From: Photobacterium sp. GJ3
Lineage (GTDB): Bacteria > Pseudomonadota > Gammaproteobacteria > Enterobacterales > Vibrionaceae
NCBI RefSeq assembly: GCF_018199995.1
Contig: NZ_CP073578.1
Span: forward strand, 3,348,001 to 3,412,000
Reading direction: 5' to 3'
Length of the DNA: 64,000 bases
The notes beneath the pieces were generated by a model. It saw only the letters and a list, made by a program, of their open reading frames with translations. It made no database searches and had not been told where the DNA came from. The position numbers and the translations under genes are program-made. Each line of letters starts with the position of its first letter. Within the stretch, counting starts at the first letter, position 1. Shown here one piece after another: positions 34,936-44,691 of this stretch.

Positions 34936-36342
34936 TTAAGACGACAGTGTCCTGATCAGGTTAGAGTAATCTTCTTTAATATCATGGCTTTCTTCACGCA
35001 ACTGCTCAATCTTACGGCAGGCGTGCAGCACTGTGGTGTGGTCGCGTCCACCAAACGCATCGCCGATTTCCGGCAGACTGTGGTTGGTCAGCTCTTTCGC
35101 CAAGGCCATCGCCATCTGGCGCGGACGGGCTACAGAACGGGAACGACGCTTGGACAGCATATCAGCCATCTTGATTTTATAGTACTCAGCCACTGTCTTT
35201 TGAATGTTATCAATGGTGACCAGCTTTTCCTGTAAGGCCAGCAAATCGCGCAGCGCTTCACGGACAAAGTCGATGGTAATTGCACGACCGGTAAAGTTCG
35301 CGTTCGCGATCACCCGGTTCAGCGCCCCTTCCAGTTCCCGAACATTCGAACGCAGGCGCTTGGCAATAAAGAAGGCCACTTCGTCGGCCAGACGAATATT
35401 GTGGTCCTCTGCCTTTTTCATCAGGATCGCGACCCGGGTTTCCAGTTCCGGCGGCTCAATCGCTACCGTCAGTCCCCAGCCGAAGCGGGACTTCAAACGA
35501 TCCTCCACCCCACTGATTTCACGGGGATAGCGGTCCGACGTCAGGATGATTTGCTGGTTGCCTTCGAGCAGCGCATTGAAGGTATGAAAAAATTCTTCCT
35601 GAGAGCGCTCTTTGTTGGCAAAGAACTGAATGTCATCGATCAGCAGCGCATCGACGCTGCGGTAATAACGTTTGAATTCTTCAATGGCGTTGTTCTGCAG
35701 GGCTTTCACCATGTCCTGCACGAAACGCTCGGAATGCATGTAAACCACTTTGGCATTGGGTTTACGATCCGCAATCGCATTCCCGACCGCATGCAGCAAG
35801 TGCGTTTTACCCAAACCCGTGCCGCCATACAAAAACAGCGGGTTATACGCTGCGCCCGGGTTATCCGCCACCTGACGGCAGGCTGCGAGACCCAGCTGGT
35901 TCGATTTACCCTCAACGAAGTTGTTGAAGTTATGTTTGGGATTCACATTCGATCGATACCCTTTTGCCGATTCAGGCTGTACCGGTGACGGTGCAGGCTC
36001 CCAGGTCGGGGACGGTGGATCGATCCGGTCGTCTGCTGCAACAGTGGCCACGGCCGCAGTTGGCTGAGGCGGCGGTGCGGTCACCGGCTTGCTGCCCACT
36101 TCAAAGCGCAGCATCGGCGCATCGGCGCCGCAGAAATCGTTCAGCAGCCGATTGATACTGTTGAGGTACTTGTCCCGCACCCAGTCCAGCACAAAACGGT
36201 TCGGGGCGAACAAGGTCAAGGTGTTGTCGTTTAACTCGGCCTGTAGCGGACGAACCCACATGCTGAATTCCGTGGCAGGGAGTTCTTCCTGAAGGCGTTG
36301 AAGGCACTGCAGCCAAAGCGAAGATGACAAGTTCGACTCCAC
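34936..36342 (-). CDS. dnaA: Chromosomal replication initiator DnaA
   Basis: 468 residues (E. coli 467). Domain I (about 1-90) carries [20 protein letters not shown]. Domain II is a Pro/Ala-rich linker. Domain III is the AAA+ module with Walker [17 protein letters not shown], Walker [21 protein letters not shown] and the arginine-finger region. Domain IV binds DnaA boxes ([20 protein letters not shown] and [14 protein letters not shown]). It opens oriC, which lies 13 kb to the right here rather than next to dnaA. First gene of the dnaA-dnaN-recF-gyrB operon. Confidence 0.98.
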   Translation of the reverse strand: MESNLSSSLWLQCLQRLQEELPATEFSMWVRPLQAELNDNTLTLFAPNRFVLDWVRDKYLNSINRLLNDFCGADAPMLRFEVGSKPVTAPPPQPTAAVATVAADDRIDPPSPTWEPAPSPVQPESAKGYRSNVNPKHNFNNFVEGKSNQLGLAACRQVADNPGAAYNPLFLYGGTGLGKTHLLHAVGNAIADRKPNAKVVYMHSERFVQDMVKALQNNAIEEFKRYYRSVDALLIDDIQFFANKERSQEEFFHTFNALLEGNQQIILTSDRYPREISGVEDRLKSRFGWGLTVAIEPPELETRVAILMKKAEDHNIRLADEVAFFIAKRLRSNVRELEGALNRVIANANFTGRAITIDFVREALRDLLALQEKLVTIDNIQKTVAEYYKIKMADMLSKRRSRSVARPRQMAMALAKELTNHSLPEIGDAFGGRDHTTVLHACRKIEQLREESHDIKEDYSNLIRTLSS

Positions 36343-36375
36343 ATTGAATAACGAAAAAACGAAAAGGGACGCAAT

Positions 36376-36447
36376 TTTATACCTGCTGGCGAAGGATCTC
36401 CAGCAAAGAGATCCCAGATCCAGTGAATAAGATCGAAGTTATTCACA
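36376..36447 (-). promoter_or_regulatory. dnaA promoter region with DnaA boxes
   Basis: TATAAA (36376-36381) is a likely -10, with TTGCTG 19 bases further up as a weak -35. A DnaA box TTATTCACA lies at 36439-36447. An imperfect one (AGTGAATAA) lies at 36422-36430. GATC sites are frequent. This fits autoregulation by DnaA and SeqA/Dam, as known in enterobacteria. The rest of the gap to 36678 belongs to the divergent transporter operon. Confidence 0.6.
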
Positions 36448-36585
36448 CAGATCCCACAAGCGTGGGCCAGATCAACACAGTTTAGCCGACCCTTACTCAC
36501 AGTTGTTTACACAATGTACAGGATCCTGGGCTTGAGGCTGAGTGAATTTTCACCACACCTGAAATTCACGCTCTATAGTTATTAC

Positions 36586-36604
36586 AAATAACTTTTAGTT
36601 ATTT
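36586..36604. promoter_or_regulatory. Palindrome upstream of the amino-acid ABC operon
   Basis: AAATAAC-TTTTA-GTTATTT, perfect 7-bp arms, about 75 bases upstream of the first gene, in an AT-rich stretch. Possible operator; the regulator is not identifiable. Confidence 0.45.
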
Positions 36605-36627
36605 AAGCATTGTTCTTACTGACAAGT

Positions 36628-36666
36628 AGGATGATATGAATAACCCGATAAAAACAGCATCATCCT
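36628..36666 (+). promoter_or_regulatory. Leader hairpin abutting the ribosome site of the amino-acid ABC operon
   Basis: AGGATGAT (36628-36635) and ATCATCCT (36659-36666) pair perfectly, and the ribosome site TAGGAG follows at once. Formation of this stem could influence translation start of the binding-protein gene. Confidence 0.45.
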
Positions 36667-36678
36667 AGGAGTAGACAG

Positions 36679-37434
36679 ATGAAAAACTGGGTCAAAGCAT
36701 CTTTTACCGCACTGGCACTGGGCCTGACTGTCAGCCAAGCAGCATTTGCTGCCACAGACGTGAAAGTCGGCATGTCCGGCCGCTACTTCCCGTTCACCTT
36801 CGTGAAGCAGGATGAACTGCAGGGCTTCGAAGTCGATCTGTGGAACGAAATTGGCAAACGCAACGATTATAAAGTGGAGTTTGTCACCGCAAACTTCTCC
36901 GGTCTGTTCGGTCTGCTGGAAACCGGTCGTATTGACACCATTTCCAACCAGATCACCATTACCGATGAGCGAAAAGCCAAGTACCTGTTCAGCGATGCCT
37001 ATGTCATTGATGGCGCGCAGCTGGTGGTGCGTAAAGGCAACGACACAATTAAGAATACGACCGATCTGAACGGTAAAACCGTCGGTGTTAATCTGGGTTC
37101 AAACTACGAGCAATTACTGCGCGGGCTGGACAATGCAGATCAAATCACCATCAAAACCTACGACACCGGCATTGAGCACGATGTCGCACTGGGCCGCACC
37201 GATGCCTTCGTGATGGATCGCCTGTCTTCTGTGGAGCTGATCAAAAAAGCAGGTCTGCCACTGGAACTGGCCGGTTCTACGTTCGAGACAATAGAAAATG
37301 CCTGGCCATTCCTGAACAACGAAAAAGGCCAGAAGCTGCGTGATGAAGTCAACACAGCGCTGAATGCCATGCGTGAAGACGGCACACTGACCCAAATCTC
37401 ACAAAAATGGTTCGATGCTGACATTACCCGCTAA
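36679..37434 (+). CDS. Amino-acid ABC transporter, periplasmic binding protein
   Basis: 251 residues with a signal peptide (MKNWVKASFTALALGLTVSQ, cleaved after AFA). The type II periplasmic-binding fold shows VGMSGRYFPFTFVKQDELQG, FEVDLWNEIGKR, the Thr-Ile-Ser-Asp-Glu-Arg-type ligand loop in NQITITDERKAKYLF, GKTVGVNLGSNYEQL and SQKWFDADITR. It most resembles the cystine/polar amino-acid group (TcyJ/FliY), so cystine or a polar amino acid is the likely ligand; this is inference. First of three genes, followed by a strong stem-loop before the permease gene. Confidence 0.9.
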   Translation: MKNWVKASFTALALGLTVSQAAFAATDVKVGMSGRYFPFTFVKQDELQGFEVDLWNEIGKRNDYKVEFVTANFSGLFGLLETGRIDTISNQITITDERKAKYLFSDAYVIDGAQLVVRKGNDTIKNTTDLNGKTVGVNLGSNYEQLLRGLDNADQITIKTYDTGIEHDVALGRTDAFVMDRLSSVELIKKAGLPLELAGSTFETIENAWPFLNNEKGQKLRDEVNTALNAMREDGTLTQISQKWFDADITR

Positions 37435-37490
37435 TTTCTGACAAGAAACCCTGCCATTTCAGGTCACCATCCTTATACTACCAGTAATCT

Positions 37491-37517
37491 CAAGACTCAC
37501 CTTTCCGGTGGGTCTTG
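37491..37517 (+). terminator. Intercistronic stem-loop after the binding-protein gene
   Basis: CAAGACTCACC-TTTCC-GGTGGGTCTTG: an 11-bp stem with one G-U pair. Such hairpins after binding-protein genes usually protect or partially terminate the message, so that the binding protein is made in excess. Confidence 0.65.
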
Positions 37518-37556
37518 TCACTTTTGTTATTCATACGCCACGGAACACATATCCCT

Positions 37557-38228
37557 ATGGGCTTCGATTTTGATTACATGCTGTCGCTCATGCCGATTCT
37601 GCTCAAGTATCTGGGTACGACCATGGGCATGGCTGTCTGGGGACTGATTTTTGCGCTGATCATTGCGGTCTCTCTCGCACTGGTTCGGGTTTATCGCGTG
37701 CCGGTGCTGGATCAGATCAGTCAGGTTTATATCAGCTTCTTTCGCGGCACACCGCTGCTGGTGCAACTGTTTCTGCTGTACTACGGGCTGCCTCAGGTCA
37801 TGCCTGTGCTGGTTGGGCTGGATGCCTTCAGTGCTGCGGTTATCGGCCTGAGCCTGCACTTTGCTGCCTACATGGCCGAAAGTATCCGGGCCGCAATCAT
37901 CGGCGTCGATCACAGCCAGCGCGAAGCCAGTCTCTCAATTGGTATGACCGAAATGCAGGCCATGCGCCGCATTATCCTGCCGCAGGCAACCCGGGTCGCA
38001 CTGCCTTCGCTGATGAACTATTTTATCGACATGATCAAATCCACCTCGCTGGCCTTTACGCTGGGCGTGGCCGAGATTATGGCCAAAGCTCAGATGGAAG
38101 CCTCTTCCAGCTTCAAATTTTTTGAAGCCTTCCTGGCTGTGGCCCTGATTTACTGGGGCATCGTGGTGATCCTGACCCGCATTCAAAACTGGGCAGAAGT
38201 GAAACTCAACAGGGCGTATGTACGATGA
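37557..38228 (+). CDS. Amino-acid ABC transporter, permease
   Basis: 223 residues from the ATG at 37557 (MGFDFDYMLSLMPILLKY), with five hydrophobic segments. The permease motif EASLSIGMTEMQAMRRIILPQATRV contacts the ATPase through its EAA-G loop. It belongs to the HisMQ/TcyL type of inner-membrane permease, which works as a homodimer with the ATPase encoded downstream. Its stop overlaps the ATPase start in ATGA, showing translational coupling. Confidence 0.92.
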   Translation: MGFDFDYMLSLMPILLKYLGTTMGMAVWGLIFALIIAVSLALVRVYRVPVLDQISQVYISFFRGTPLLVQLFLLYYGLPQVMPVLVGLDAFSAAVIGLSLHFAAYMAESIRAAIIGVDHSQREASLSIGMTEMQAMRRIILPQATRVALPSLMNYFIDMIKSTSLAFTLGVAEIMAKAQMEASSSFKFFEAFLAVALIYWGIVVILTRIQNWAEVKLNRAYVR

Positions 38229-38995
38229 TTCAGTTGCACAACTTCAGCAAGCGCTTCGGTGAAAACACCGTCTTCTCCGGCATTGATCTGGCCATCAAGC
38301 AAGGTGAGATCGTCGTTATCATCGGCCCGTCCGGCACCGGCAAGTCCACCCTGCTGCGATGCATTAACTTTCTGGAAAAAGCCAACAGCGGTCACCTGAC
38401 TATCGACAATATCCATGTCAAAGCGCCGGTCGCGACCGCCAAAGACATTCTGGCGATCCGCCGGAAAACCGGCTTCGTGTTTCAGAACTACGCCTTATTT
38501 GCGCATCTGACCGCCCGTCAGAACATTGCCGAAGGCCTGATCACCGTCAAAGGCTGGAAAAAGCAGGACGCCTACGACAAGGCACAGCAAATCCTGGATG
38601 ACATCGGCCTGGGTGATAAAGGAGACAGCTATCCGGCAGCGCTGTCCGGCGGCCAGCAGCAACGGGTCGGCATTGGCCGGGCTATGGCACTCAACGCTGA
38701 GTTACTGCTGTTCGATGAGCCCACCTCAGCGCTGGATCCGGAATGGGTTGGCGAAGTGCTGAATCTGATGAAAATGCTGGCCACCCGCAATCAGACCATG
38801 CTGGTGGTCACGCACGAAATGCAGTTTGCCCGCGAAGTGGCGGATCGCGTGATCTTTATGGCGGACGGCATGTTTGTTGAGCAAGGATCACCGCAGGAAA
38901 TCTTCTCCAATCCACAGGATCCGCGACTGAAGAAATTCCTGCGCCAGGTGGGGATCCAATCAGGATCCTTGCACTTAGCTAAACACCCAGTATAA
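38225..38995 (+). CDS. Amino-acid ABC transporter, ATP-binding protein
   Basis: 256 residues with all ABC ATPase motifs: Walker A GPSGTGKSTLLRCINFL (about residue 35), Q-loop FVFQNYALFAHL, signature AALSGGQQQRVGIGRAMAL, Walker B ELLLFDEPTSALDPE and the H-loop VVTHEMQFARE. It is a typical GlnQ/TcyN-type polar amino-acid importer ATPase. It is last in the three-gene operon, which lies between dnaA and rpmH, the same position as in Vibrio genomes. Confidence 0.95.
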   Translation: MIQLHNFSKRFGENTVFSGIDLAIKQGEIVVIIGPSGTGKSTLLRCINFLEKANSGHLTIDNIHVKAPVATAKDILAIRRKTGFVFQNYALFAHLTARQNIAEGLITVKGWKKQDAYDKAQQILDDIGLGDKGDSYPAALSGGQQQRVGIGRAMALNAELLLFDEPTSALDPEWVGEVLNLMKMLATRNQTMLVVTHEMQFAREVADRVIFMADGMFVEQGSPQEIFSNPQDPRLKKFLRQVGIQSGSLHLAKHPV

Positions 38996-39059
38996 TTCAG
39001 CGCCCGGGTTTGGCCGTGAAAAACAGGCGAAAAACCGGGTCTGAAAAGGTGGCGAAATA

Positions 39060-39088
39060 TTGACTCGAAGCGGGTCAGTGATTACAAT
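39060..39088 (+). promoter_or_regulatory. rpmH-rnpA promoter
   Basis: TTGACT (39060-39065), 17 bases, TACAAT (39083-39088), about 110 bases before rpmH. The leader contains GGGTTATTGATAACCC, a strong hairpin. Confidence 0.8.
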
Positions 39089-39198
39089 TCCGCCTCTTTG
39101 TGGACTTGAAGGGTTATTGATAACCCGTTTGGTGTCTCGCAAGAGAGACCCAAAGCACACAAAAACTTAAAACTGATCAGTAATTTTAAGGTAAAACC

Positions 39199-39333
39199 AT
39201 GAAACGCACTTTTCAACCTTCAGTTCTAAAGCGCAAGCGTACTCACGGCTTCCGTGCACGCATGGCAACGAAGAACGGTCGCGCTGTAATCAACGCACGT
39301 CGTGCGAAAGGCCGTAAGCGTCTGTCTAAGTAA
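39199..39333 (+). CDS. rpmH: Ribosomal protein bL34
   Basis: 44 residues, [18 protein letters not shown] to GRKRLSK, very basic and almost invariant in bacteria. AAGG lies eight bases before the ATG. It is a 50S subunit protein, first gene of the conserved rpmH-rnpA-yidD-yidC-mnmE cluster. It is short and easily missed by length filters. Confidence 0.98.
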   Translation: MKRTFQPSVLKRKRTHGFRARMATKNGRAVINARRAKGRKRLSK

Positions 39334-39347
39334 TCACCACGATTATT

Positions 39348-39704
39348 TTGAATAAGTACGCTTTTTCTCGGGAGTTACGTCTGTTAACTCCCGAAGATTA
39401 CAAACACGTCTTCCAGCAAGCGCACAGTGCTGGCTCTCCTCACTTAACCATTCTGGCCCGAAAAAACACCCAGAACCATCCAAGGCTCGGGTTGGCAGTC
39501 CCCAAAAAACAAATCAAAACCGCTGTAGGCCGAAATCGTTTTAAGCGTCTGGCACGGGAACGTTTCCGTCTCAAACAACACGATTTACCTGCAAAGGACT
39601 TTGTGGTGATCGCCAAAAAAAGTGCCGGTGAACTGAGCAACGCCGAACTGTGTCAGTTGCTAGATAAGCTATGGCATCGCCTGTCTCGCCCTTCGCGCGG
39701 CTAG
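39348..39704 (+). CDS. rnpA: Ribonuclease P protein component
   Basis: 118 residues starting with TTG, 14 bases after rpmH. No ATG lies near, and the sequence [21 protein letters not shown] matches the family start. The RNR motif is [15 protein letters not shown] (about residue 60). [10 protein letters not shown] forms the substrate-binding cleft. It binds RNase P RNA and assists removal of tRNA 5' leaders. Its end overlaps yidD by 34 bases. The TTG start probably keeps RnpA low relative to L34. Confidence 0.96.
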   Translation: MNKYAFSRELRLLTPEDYKHVFQQAHSAGSPHLTILARKNTQNHPRLGLAVPKKQIKTAVGRNRFKRLARERFRLKQHDLPAKDFVVIAKKSAGELSNAELCQLLDKLWHRLSRPSRG

Positions 39705-39928
39705 TCGTCGGACTGGTCCGCTTTTACCAACTGGCAATCAGCCCGCTGATCGGGCCACGTTGTCGTTTCACCCCCACCTGCTCCCAATACGCGATCGAAG
39801 CGGTAAAAACCCATGGAGCAATAAAAGGTTGTTGGTTCGCGGCGAAACGTCTATTAAGATGTCACCCTTTGACTCACGGTGGTTACGACCCCGTTCCGCC
39901 AACCCAGGATAACGACAGAGAACATTAA
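39671..39928 (+). CDS. yidD: YidD membrane insertion efficiency factor
   Basis: 85 residues with the family core [20 protein letters not shown], then [12 protein letters not shown] and [14 protein letters not shown]. The N-terminal amphipathic helix is thought to attach it to the inner membrane, where it helps YidC-dependent insertion. The start lies inside the end of rnpA in another frame, an arrangement conserved in gamma-proteobacteria. It is followed by yidC after two bases. Confidence 0.95.
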   Translation: MASPVSPFARLVVGLVRFYQLAISPLIGPRCRFTPTCSQYAIEAVKTHGAIKGCWFAAKRLLRCHPLTHGGYDPVPPTQDNDREH

Positions 39929-39930
39929 CG

Positions 39931-41574
39931 ATGGATTCCCAACGCAATATTCTGTTAATTGCCCTGCTGTTTGTATCTTTCCTGCTGTTTCAGCAGTGGA
40001 ATGCCGACAACAGCCCGCAAACTCAGAACCAGACAGCTGCGCAAAGCGCGACGACTCAGGGCGATGTACCGTCACATGCCAGTGACAGTGCGACGATTCC
40101 GGGGCCAAGCAATTCCGACAAGCTGATCCACATCCGCACCGATGTGCTGGATCTGACTGTTGATACCCTGGGTGGTGATATTGTTGAAGCCAAACTGCTG
40201 GCTTATGACAACGAACTGGACTCTTCTGATCCGTTCGTTCTGCTGAAAAATGACCCAGCGCACCAGTATACGGCGCAATCAGGTCTGATCGGTCCAAACG
40301 GTATCGATTCCACCGCTGGCCGTGCCCAGCTGCACGCTGATCAAAAAGATTATGTCCTGGCCGAAGGTCAGAACGAACTGCGTGTCCCGCTGACATACAG
40401 CAAAGACGGCATCGAATATACCAAGACTTTCCTGCTTCAGCGCGACAGCTATGCGCTGGAAGTGTCTTACACCATCGACAACAAATCTGACAAACCAGCA
40501 ACCGTACAAATGTATGCGCAGCTGAAGCAGACACTGATGGATGACGGTGGCAGCCTGACCATGCCGACCTATCGTGGCGGCGCATTCTCTACCGACGAAG
40601 AAAAATACAAGAAGTACAGCTTTGATGACATGGCAGACAAGAACCTGAATCTGTCCATGGAGAAAGGCTGGGCTGCAATGATGCAGCACTACTTCGTGAC
40701 CGCTTGGATCCCGACACCGCTTCCTGAATCAACTGATCAGAGCGTACAAGGCCCAACGCACAACCTGTTCTCTCGTACCGGTCAGGGACAAGGCTACATT
40801 GGCGTGCGGATGCCAAGTGAAACCGTAGCACCGGGCGCAGGCGTGATGACCACCGCGAAACTGTGGATCGGTCCGAAACTGCAAGACAAACTGGAAGCCA
40901 CCGCAGACAACCTGGATCTGACCGCCGACTACGGCTGGTTGTGGTTCATCGCGAGTCCGCTGCATAAGCTGCTGTCGCTGATCCACGGCTTTGTGGGCAA
41001 CTGGGGTATCGCCATCATCATCCTGACCTTCATTGTTCGTGGTGTGATGTTCCCGCTGACCAAAGCACAGTACACCTCTATGGCAAAAATGCGCATGCTG
41101 CAACCTAAGCTGCAGGCAATGCGTGAGCGTTTCGGCGAAGACCGTCAGCGCATGAGCCAGGAAATGATGGAGCTGTACAAGAAAGAGAAAGTGAACCCGC
41201 TGGGTGGCTGTCTGCCACTGCTGCTGCAGATGCCGATTTTCATCGCTCTGTACTGGGCGCTGATGGAATCAGTCGAGCTGCGTCACGCACCTTTCTTCGG
41301 CTGGATCCACGATCTGTCCGCACAAGACCCGTACTACGTGCTGCCGATTCTGATGGGTGTGACCATGTTCCTGATTCAGAAGATGAGTCCGACCACAGTG
41401 ACGGATCCGATGCAGCAGAAGATCATGACCTTCATGCCTGTGCTGTTCACCGGTTTCTTCCTGTTCTTCCCATCCGGTCTGGTACTGTACTGGCTGGTGT
41501 CGAACATCGTGACGCTGATTCAGCAGTCCATCATCTTCAAACAACTGGAGAAGAAAGGCCTGCACAGCAAGTAA
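39931..41574 (+). CDS. yidC: YidC membrane protein insertase
   Basis: 547 residues (E. coli 548). TM1 ([17 protein letters not shown]) is followed by a large periplasmic beta domain (about 50-340) and then the conserved insertase core with five helices. The core includes [20 protein letters not shown] with the Arg of the hydrophilic groove, [20 protein letters not shown] and [15 protein letters not shown]. It inserts proteins such as F0c, alone or with SecYEG. A good terminator follows. Confidence 0.98.
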   Translation: MDSQRNILLIALLFVSFLLFQQWNADNSPQTQNQTAAQSATTQGDVPSHASDSATIPGPSNSDKLIHIRTDVLDLTVDTLGGDIVEAKLLAYDNELDSSDPFVLLKNDPAHQYTAQSGLIGPNGIDSTAGRAQLHADQKDYVLAEGQNELRVPLTYSKDGIEYTKTFLLQRDSYALEVSYTIDNKSDKPATVQMYAQLKQTLMDDGGSLTMPTYRGGAFSTDEEKYKKYSFDDMADKNLNLSMEKGWAAMMQHYFVTAWIPTPLPESTDQSVQGPTHNLFSRTGQGQGYIGVRMPSETVAPGAGVMTTAKLWIGPKLQDKLEATADNLDLTADYGWLWFIASPLHKLLSLIHGFVGNWGIAIIILTFIVRGVMFPLTKAQYTSMAKMRMLQPKLQAMRERFGEDRQRMSQEMMELYKKEKVNPLGGCLPLLLQMPIFIALYWALMESVELRHAPFFGWIHDLSAQDPYYVLPILMGVTMFLIQKMSPTTVTDPMQQKIMTFMPVLFTGFFLFFPSGLVLYWLVSNIVTLIQQSIIFKQLEKKGLHSK

Positions 41575-41597
41575 GCCTGCTTCCCGAAGATGAGACC

Positions 41598-41625
41598 AAG
41601 GCGGCCAACCGGGCCGCCTTTTTGT
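41598..41625 (+). terminator. Terminator after yidC
   Basis: AAGGCGGCC-AACC-GGGCCGCCTTTTTG: a strong GC stem with five T, ending the rpmH-yidC operon before mnmE. Confidence 0.92.
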
Positions 41626-41709
41626 TTCCTGCGCCATCGCCGGCTCACAGAGTTGGCTATCCTGTAAACACTGATTACAATGGCGCCCACGCCAATTGAC
41701 GAAGCATTC

Positions 41710-43080
41710 ATGATGACACAGACGACCGACACTATCGTTGCTCAGGCCACCCCACCGGGACGGGGCGGGGTCGGCATTATCCGCGTTTCCGGCCCGCTGG
41801 CGGGCCAGGTGGCTGAAACCGTCACCGGACGCTCACTCAAGCCCCGTTACGCTGAATATCTGCCGTTCCGCGCCGCAGACGGAACCGCGCTGGATCAGGG
41901 CATTGCCCTGTACTTCCCCAATCCGAACTCTTTTACCGGGGAAGACGTGCTGGAGCTGCAAGGCCACGGCGGCCCGGTCCTGATGGACATGCTGATCAAG
42001 CGCATCCTGCAAATCGACGGTGTTCGTCCGGCCCGGCCGGGTGAGTTCTCAGAGCGGGCTTTCATGAACGACAAACTGGATCTGGCGCAGGCCGAGGCCA
42101 TTGCCGATCTGATTGACGCCAGCAGCGAGGAAGCCGCCAAGAGTGCATTTCAGTCGCTGCAGGGTGCTTTTTCAAACCGGGTCAATGATCTGGTCGAAGC
42201 CCTGATCCGTCTGCGCATTTATGTGGAAGCAGCGATTGACTTCCCGGAAGAAGAAATTGACTTCCTCAGTGACGGCAAAGTCAGCGCTGATCTGGATGCG
42301 GTGATGGCACAGCTCGACGCCGTGCGCCGCGAAGCCAATCAGGGCGCGATTATGCGCGAAGGCATGAAAGTCGTGATTGCCGGGCGGCCGAACGCAGGCA
42401 AATCCAGCCTGCTCAATGCCCTGTCCGGCAAAGACAGCGCCATTGTCACCGACATTGCCGGCACCACCCGTGATGTCTTGCGCGAGCACATCCACATTGA
42501 TGGCATGCCACTGCACATCATCGACACTGCCGGACTTCGGGACGCCAGCGACGAAGTCGAGCGCATCGGCATTGAGCGGGCCTGGGATGAAATCCAGCAG
42601 GCAGACCGCGTGCTGTTTATGGTCGATGCCACCACCACAGATGCGACCGACCCGGCAGAGATCTGGCCCGATTTTATCGAGCGCCTGCCCGACAGCATGG
42701 GCCTGACGGTGATCCGCAACAAAGTAGAGCTGACCGGTGAAACCGCCGGGATCTGCCATGTCAGCCAGCCCACCCTGATCCGCCTGTCGGCCCGAACCGG
42801 GGACGGCGTGGAAGCCCTGCGCGAACACCTCAAAGCCTGCATGGGCTTCGCCGGAACCACAGAGGGCGGCTTCATGGCCCGCCGTCGCCATCTGGATGCA
42901 CTGGAACGCGCTGCGACGCACCTTGACACGGGCAAGGCACAGCTGGAAGGTTACATGGCGGGCGAAATCCTGGCTGAGGAACTGCGTCTGGCTCAGCAAC
43001 ACCTGAGCGAAATTACCGGGGAATTTACCTCCGATGATTTGCTGGGCCGCATCTTTACGTCCTTCTGTATCGGGAAGTGA
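41710..43080 (+). CDS. mnmE: MnmE tRNA-modification GTPase
   Basis: 456-457 residues depending on which of two adjacent ATGs (41710, 41713) is used; E. coli has 454. The N-terminal domain shows [20 protein letters not shown]. The G domain shows [30 protein letters not shown] and [16 protein letters not shown], with an NKVEL-type base motif. The C-terminal CIGK carries the conserved Cys. With MnmG it makes 5-carboxymethylaminomethyl-uridine at tRNA wobble positions. The last codons form the left repeat of an integrated element, and the stop is TGA, whereas the right repeat keeps TAA. The native terminator now lies 1.6 kb away. Confidence 0.97.
   Translation: MMTQTTDTIVAQATPPGRGGVGIIRVSGPLAGQVAETVTGRSLKPRYAEYLPFRAADGTALDQGIALYFPNPNSFTGEDVLELQGHGGPVLMDMLIKRILQIDGVRPARPGEFSERAFMNDKLDLAQAEAIADLIDASSEEAAKSAFQSLQGAFSNRVNDLVEALIRLRIYVEAAIDFPEEEIDFLSDGKVSADLDAVMAQLDAVRREANQGAIMREGMKVVIAGRPNAGKSSLLNALSGKDSAIVTDIAGTTRDVLREHIHIDGMPLHIIDTAGLRDASDEVERIGIERAWDEIQQADRVLFMVDATTTDATDPAEIWPDFIERLPDSMGLTVIRNKVELTGETAGICHVSQPTLIRLSARTGDGVEALREHLKACMGFAGTTEGGFMARRRHLDALERAATHLDTGKAQLEGYMAGEILAEELRLAQQHLSEITGEFTSDDLLGRIFTSFCIGK
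43063..43080 (+). repeat. Left attachment repeat (attL) at the 3' end of mnmE
   Basis: TTCTGTATCGGGAAGTGA, the last six codons of mnmE. It matches 44692-44709 at 16 of 18 positions, with an uninterrupted 13-base core TGTATCGGGAAGT. The 3' end of mnmE (trmE, thdF) is the known integration site of SGI1-family islands. Confidence 0.8.
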
Positions 43081-43281
43081 AGTAACTTACCAATCAGCGA
43101 AACGCGGTAAAACCCTTCAAAACACATCAAATAAGCATCTGTTTTTAATGATTATTTTTTATTTTTGTTTATGGAGCGGTTTTACTGCCTTTCACATACC
43201 ATTGCCCCATTTTGCTAAAAATTGATCCCGATTTACTCCCGAGCAAGAAATTTGGAGTAACGGGAGCAAAGTGGACTAGTG

Positions 43282-43575
43282 ATGAAGGTGCCAGTATACA
43301 AGCGTAATCCTAACTCGAGAGAGCTTCAGCAACTTAGACTGGTGTACTACTACGGTGTTGCTGAAGGGGAAGATGGTAAGAAACGTCCGAAGCGCGACTA
43401 CGAGCCGTTCGATCTCTATATCTCTCACAGGGCGGGAGCATACTTTGCTCACTTTATAACCCGAAGAAAACTCTTGTCCGATAATCATCACTCCAAGCTG
43501 CCTTTTTCAGTTTTACTTTCTGGCTTGGGGCGCCACAGTCACACTGTTTTAGCATGTTCATCACAAAACGCCTGA
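43282..43575 (+). pseudogene. Truncated tyrosine-recombinase integrase (arm-binding domain only)
   Basis: The first 43 or so residues (MKVPVYKRNPNSRELQQLRL, then VYYYGVAEGEDGKKRPKRDYEPFDLYI) read like the N-terminal arm-type DNA-binding domain of phage and island integrases. After that the homology stops: no core-binding or catalytic domain (R...HxxR...Y) follows, and the frame ends at 43575 with unrelated sequence. The fragment begins about 200 bases inside the left repeat, where an integrase gene is expected. It is too short to catalyse recombination. The family match is from memory; an exact relative was not identified. Confidence 0.65.
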
Positions 43576-43731
43576 ACAGCGCTATATTTTCAACCGCACC
43601 AATGAACACAAAAAAAACAAGCAATTAACTATATAAAATGACATAAAATATATAATCATGGCATTATTTAAAGATGCCATAAAAAGATAAAAAACACCTT
43701 TTAATCATTATTTAACATAGCATATCATCTA

Positions 43732-44277
43732 TTATAAGTTTACTTTTAAATAATCTGTTACAGTTCTAACACTCTTGGAAAAATTAAAATTACCAAGTTC
43801 ATTCAATGGAACAAACTTGAGTTCATCAATTTCTTCCTCTTGCATTGATAAATTATCAATCGATTCTACTATAAAGAGATACCTTACATCAAAGTGAGTA
43901 TGCTCCGGTTCTTTTTTGACTGTATTTTCTGATATAGAATGGCTATTAATCTCAATAATAGAACATTTTTCCTTAGCTGACTTGGGTAATATAACCCCCG
44001 TTTCCTCTTTCAATTCACGGATTGCAGCATCTAAAGGTAATTCACCTTCATCAATATGTCCTCCGGGCAATAACCAAAGCCCTAATGCTTTGTGCTTAAT
44101 TGCAAGTAATCCTTGGCTTTTAGAGTACAAGGCAGCACTTGCTGTTAAATGTCTTGGAAATGATTTTCGGCTAAGGACATCAACTCCATGATCAATATCT
44201 TCAAACAAATGTGATACTGAAATATTCCCAGTATGTTCACAGCTATTAATCATATTTTTTAATTGAACTTCATTCAT
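43732..44277 (-). CDS. Nudix hydrolase carried by the integrated remnant
   Basis: 181 residues from the ATG at 44277 (AAGGGAAG upstream); an in-frame ATG at 44322 lacks a ribosome site. The Nudix box is intact: GHIDEGELPLDAAIRELKEE then TGVI, fitting G-x5-E-x7-R-E-x-x-E-E-x-G-hydrophobic near residue 80, preceded by KALGLWLLPGG. An N-terminal extension of about 45 residues is of unknown function. The gene is strongly AT-rich compared with chromosomal neighbours, as expected for transferred cargo. Such enzymes cleave nucleoside diphosphate-X compounds; the substrate cannot be named. It could serve housekeeping or defence-like nucleotide clearing. Confidence 0.82.
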   Translation of the reverse strand: MNEVQLKNMINSCEHTGNISVSHLFEDIDHGVDVLSRKSFPRHLTASAALYSKSQGLLAIKHKALGLWLLPGGHIDEGELPLDAAIRELKEETGVILPKSAKEKCSIIEINSHSISENTVKKEPEHTHFDVRYLFIVESIDNLSMQEEEIDELKFVPLNELGNFNFSKSVRTVTDYLKVNL

Positions 44278-44691
44278 TGTACTTCCCTTATTTTTTAAAG
44301 AATTATAGCCAATCGACATCAATTTTTTCTTTCCACACCATCTAATCCATTAAGACCTGGAGGAAACAATTCTACATAAGAAGTTTACTAGAAACCAATA
44401 TTTCTGCTTTAACTAAATATATAAAATAACCCACAACAGCATTATGTTCAAAGTTAGCAGCATCACCTCCACGAAGCATCACGAACTTCTTTCCTGTTTT
44501 CAGATTTACATATGTCCACTTCCCCTATGCTGAGACAGTCTAAACTGGAGATTTCTGCCACATAACAGCATAAGCGCCAAAGAAGCTTTTGTCCTAGAAG
44601 CTTGTGTGTTTGTTGGTTGTGAACAAAAAATTTATTCCATCTTTTCTCCCCAAAAACATGCAAAAACATTTAATTTTAAAAGCATTTTGCA
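44278..44691. other. AT-rich part of the remnant, no gene seen
   Basis: Between the Nudix start and the right repeat I find no reading frame with a ribosome site or a recognisable domain, and no RNA gene. It probably contains the Nudix promoter and decayed cargo. Confidence 0.5.
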
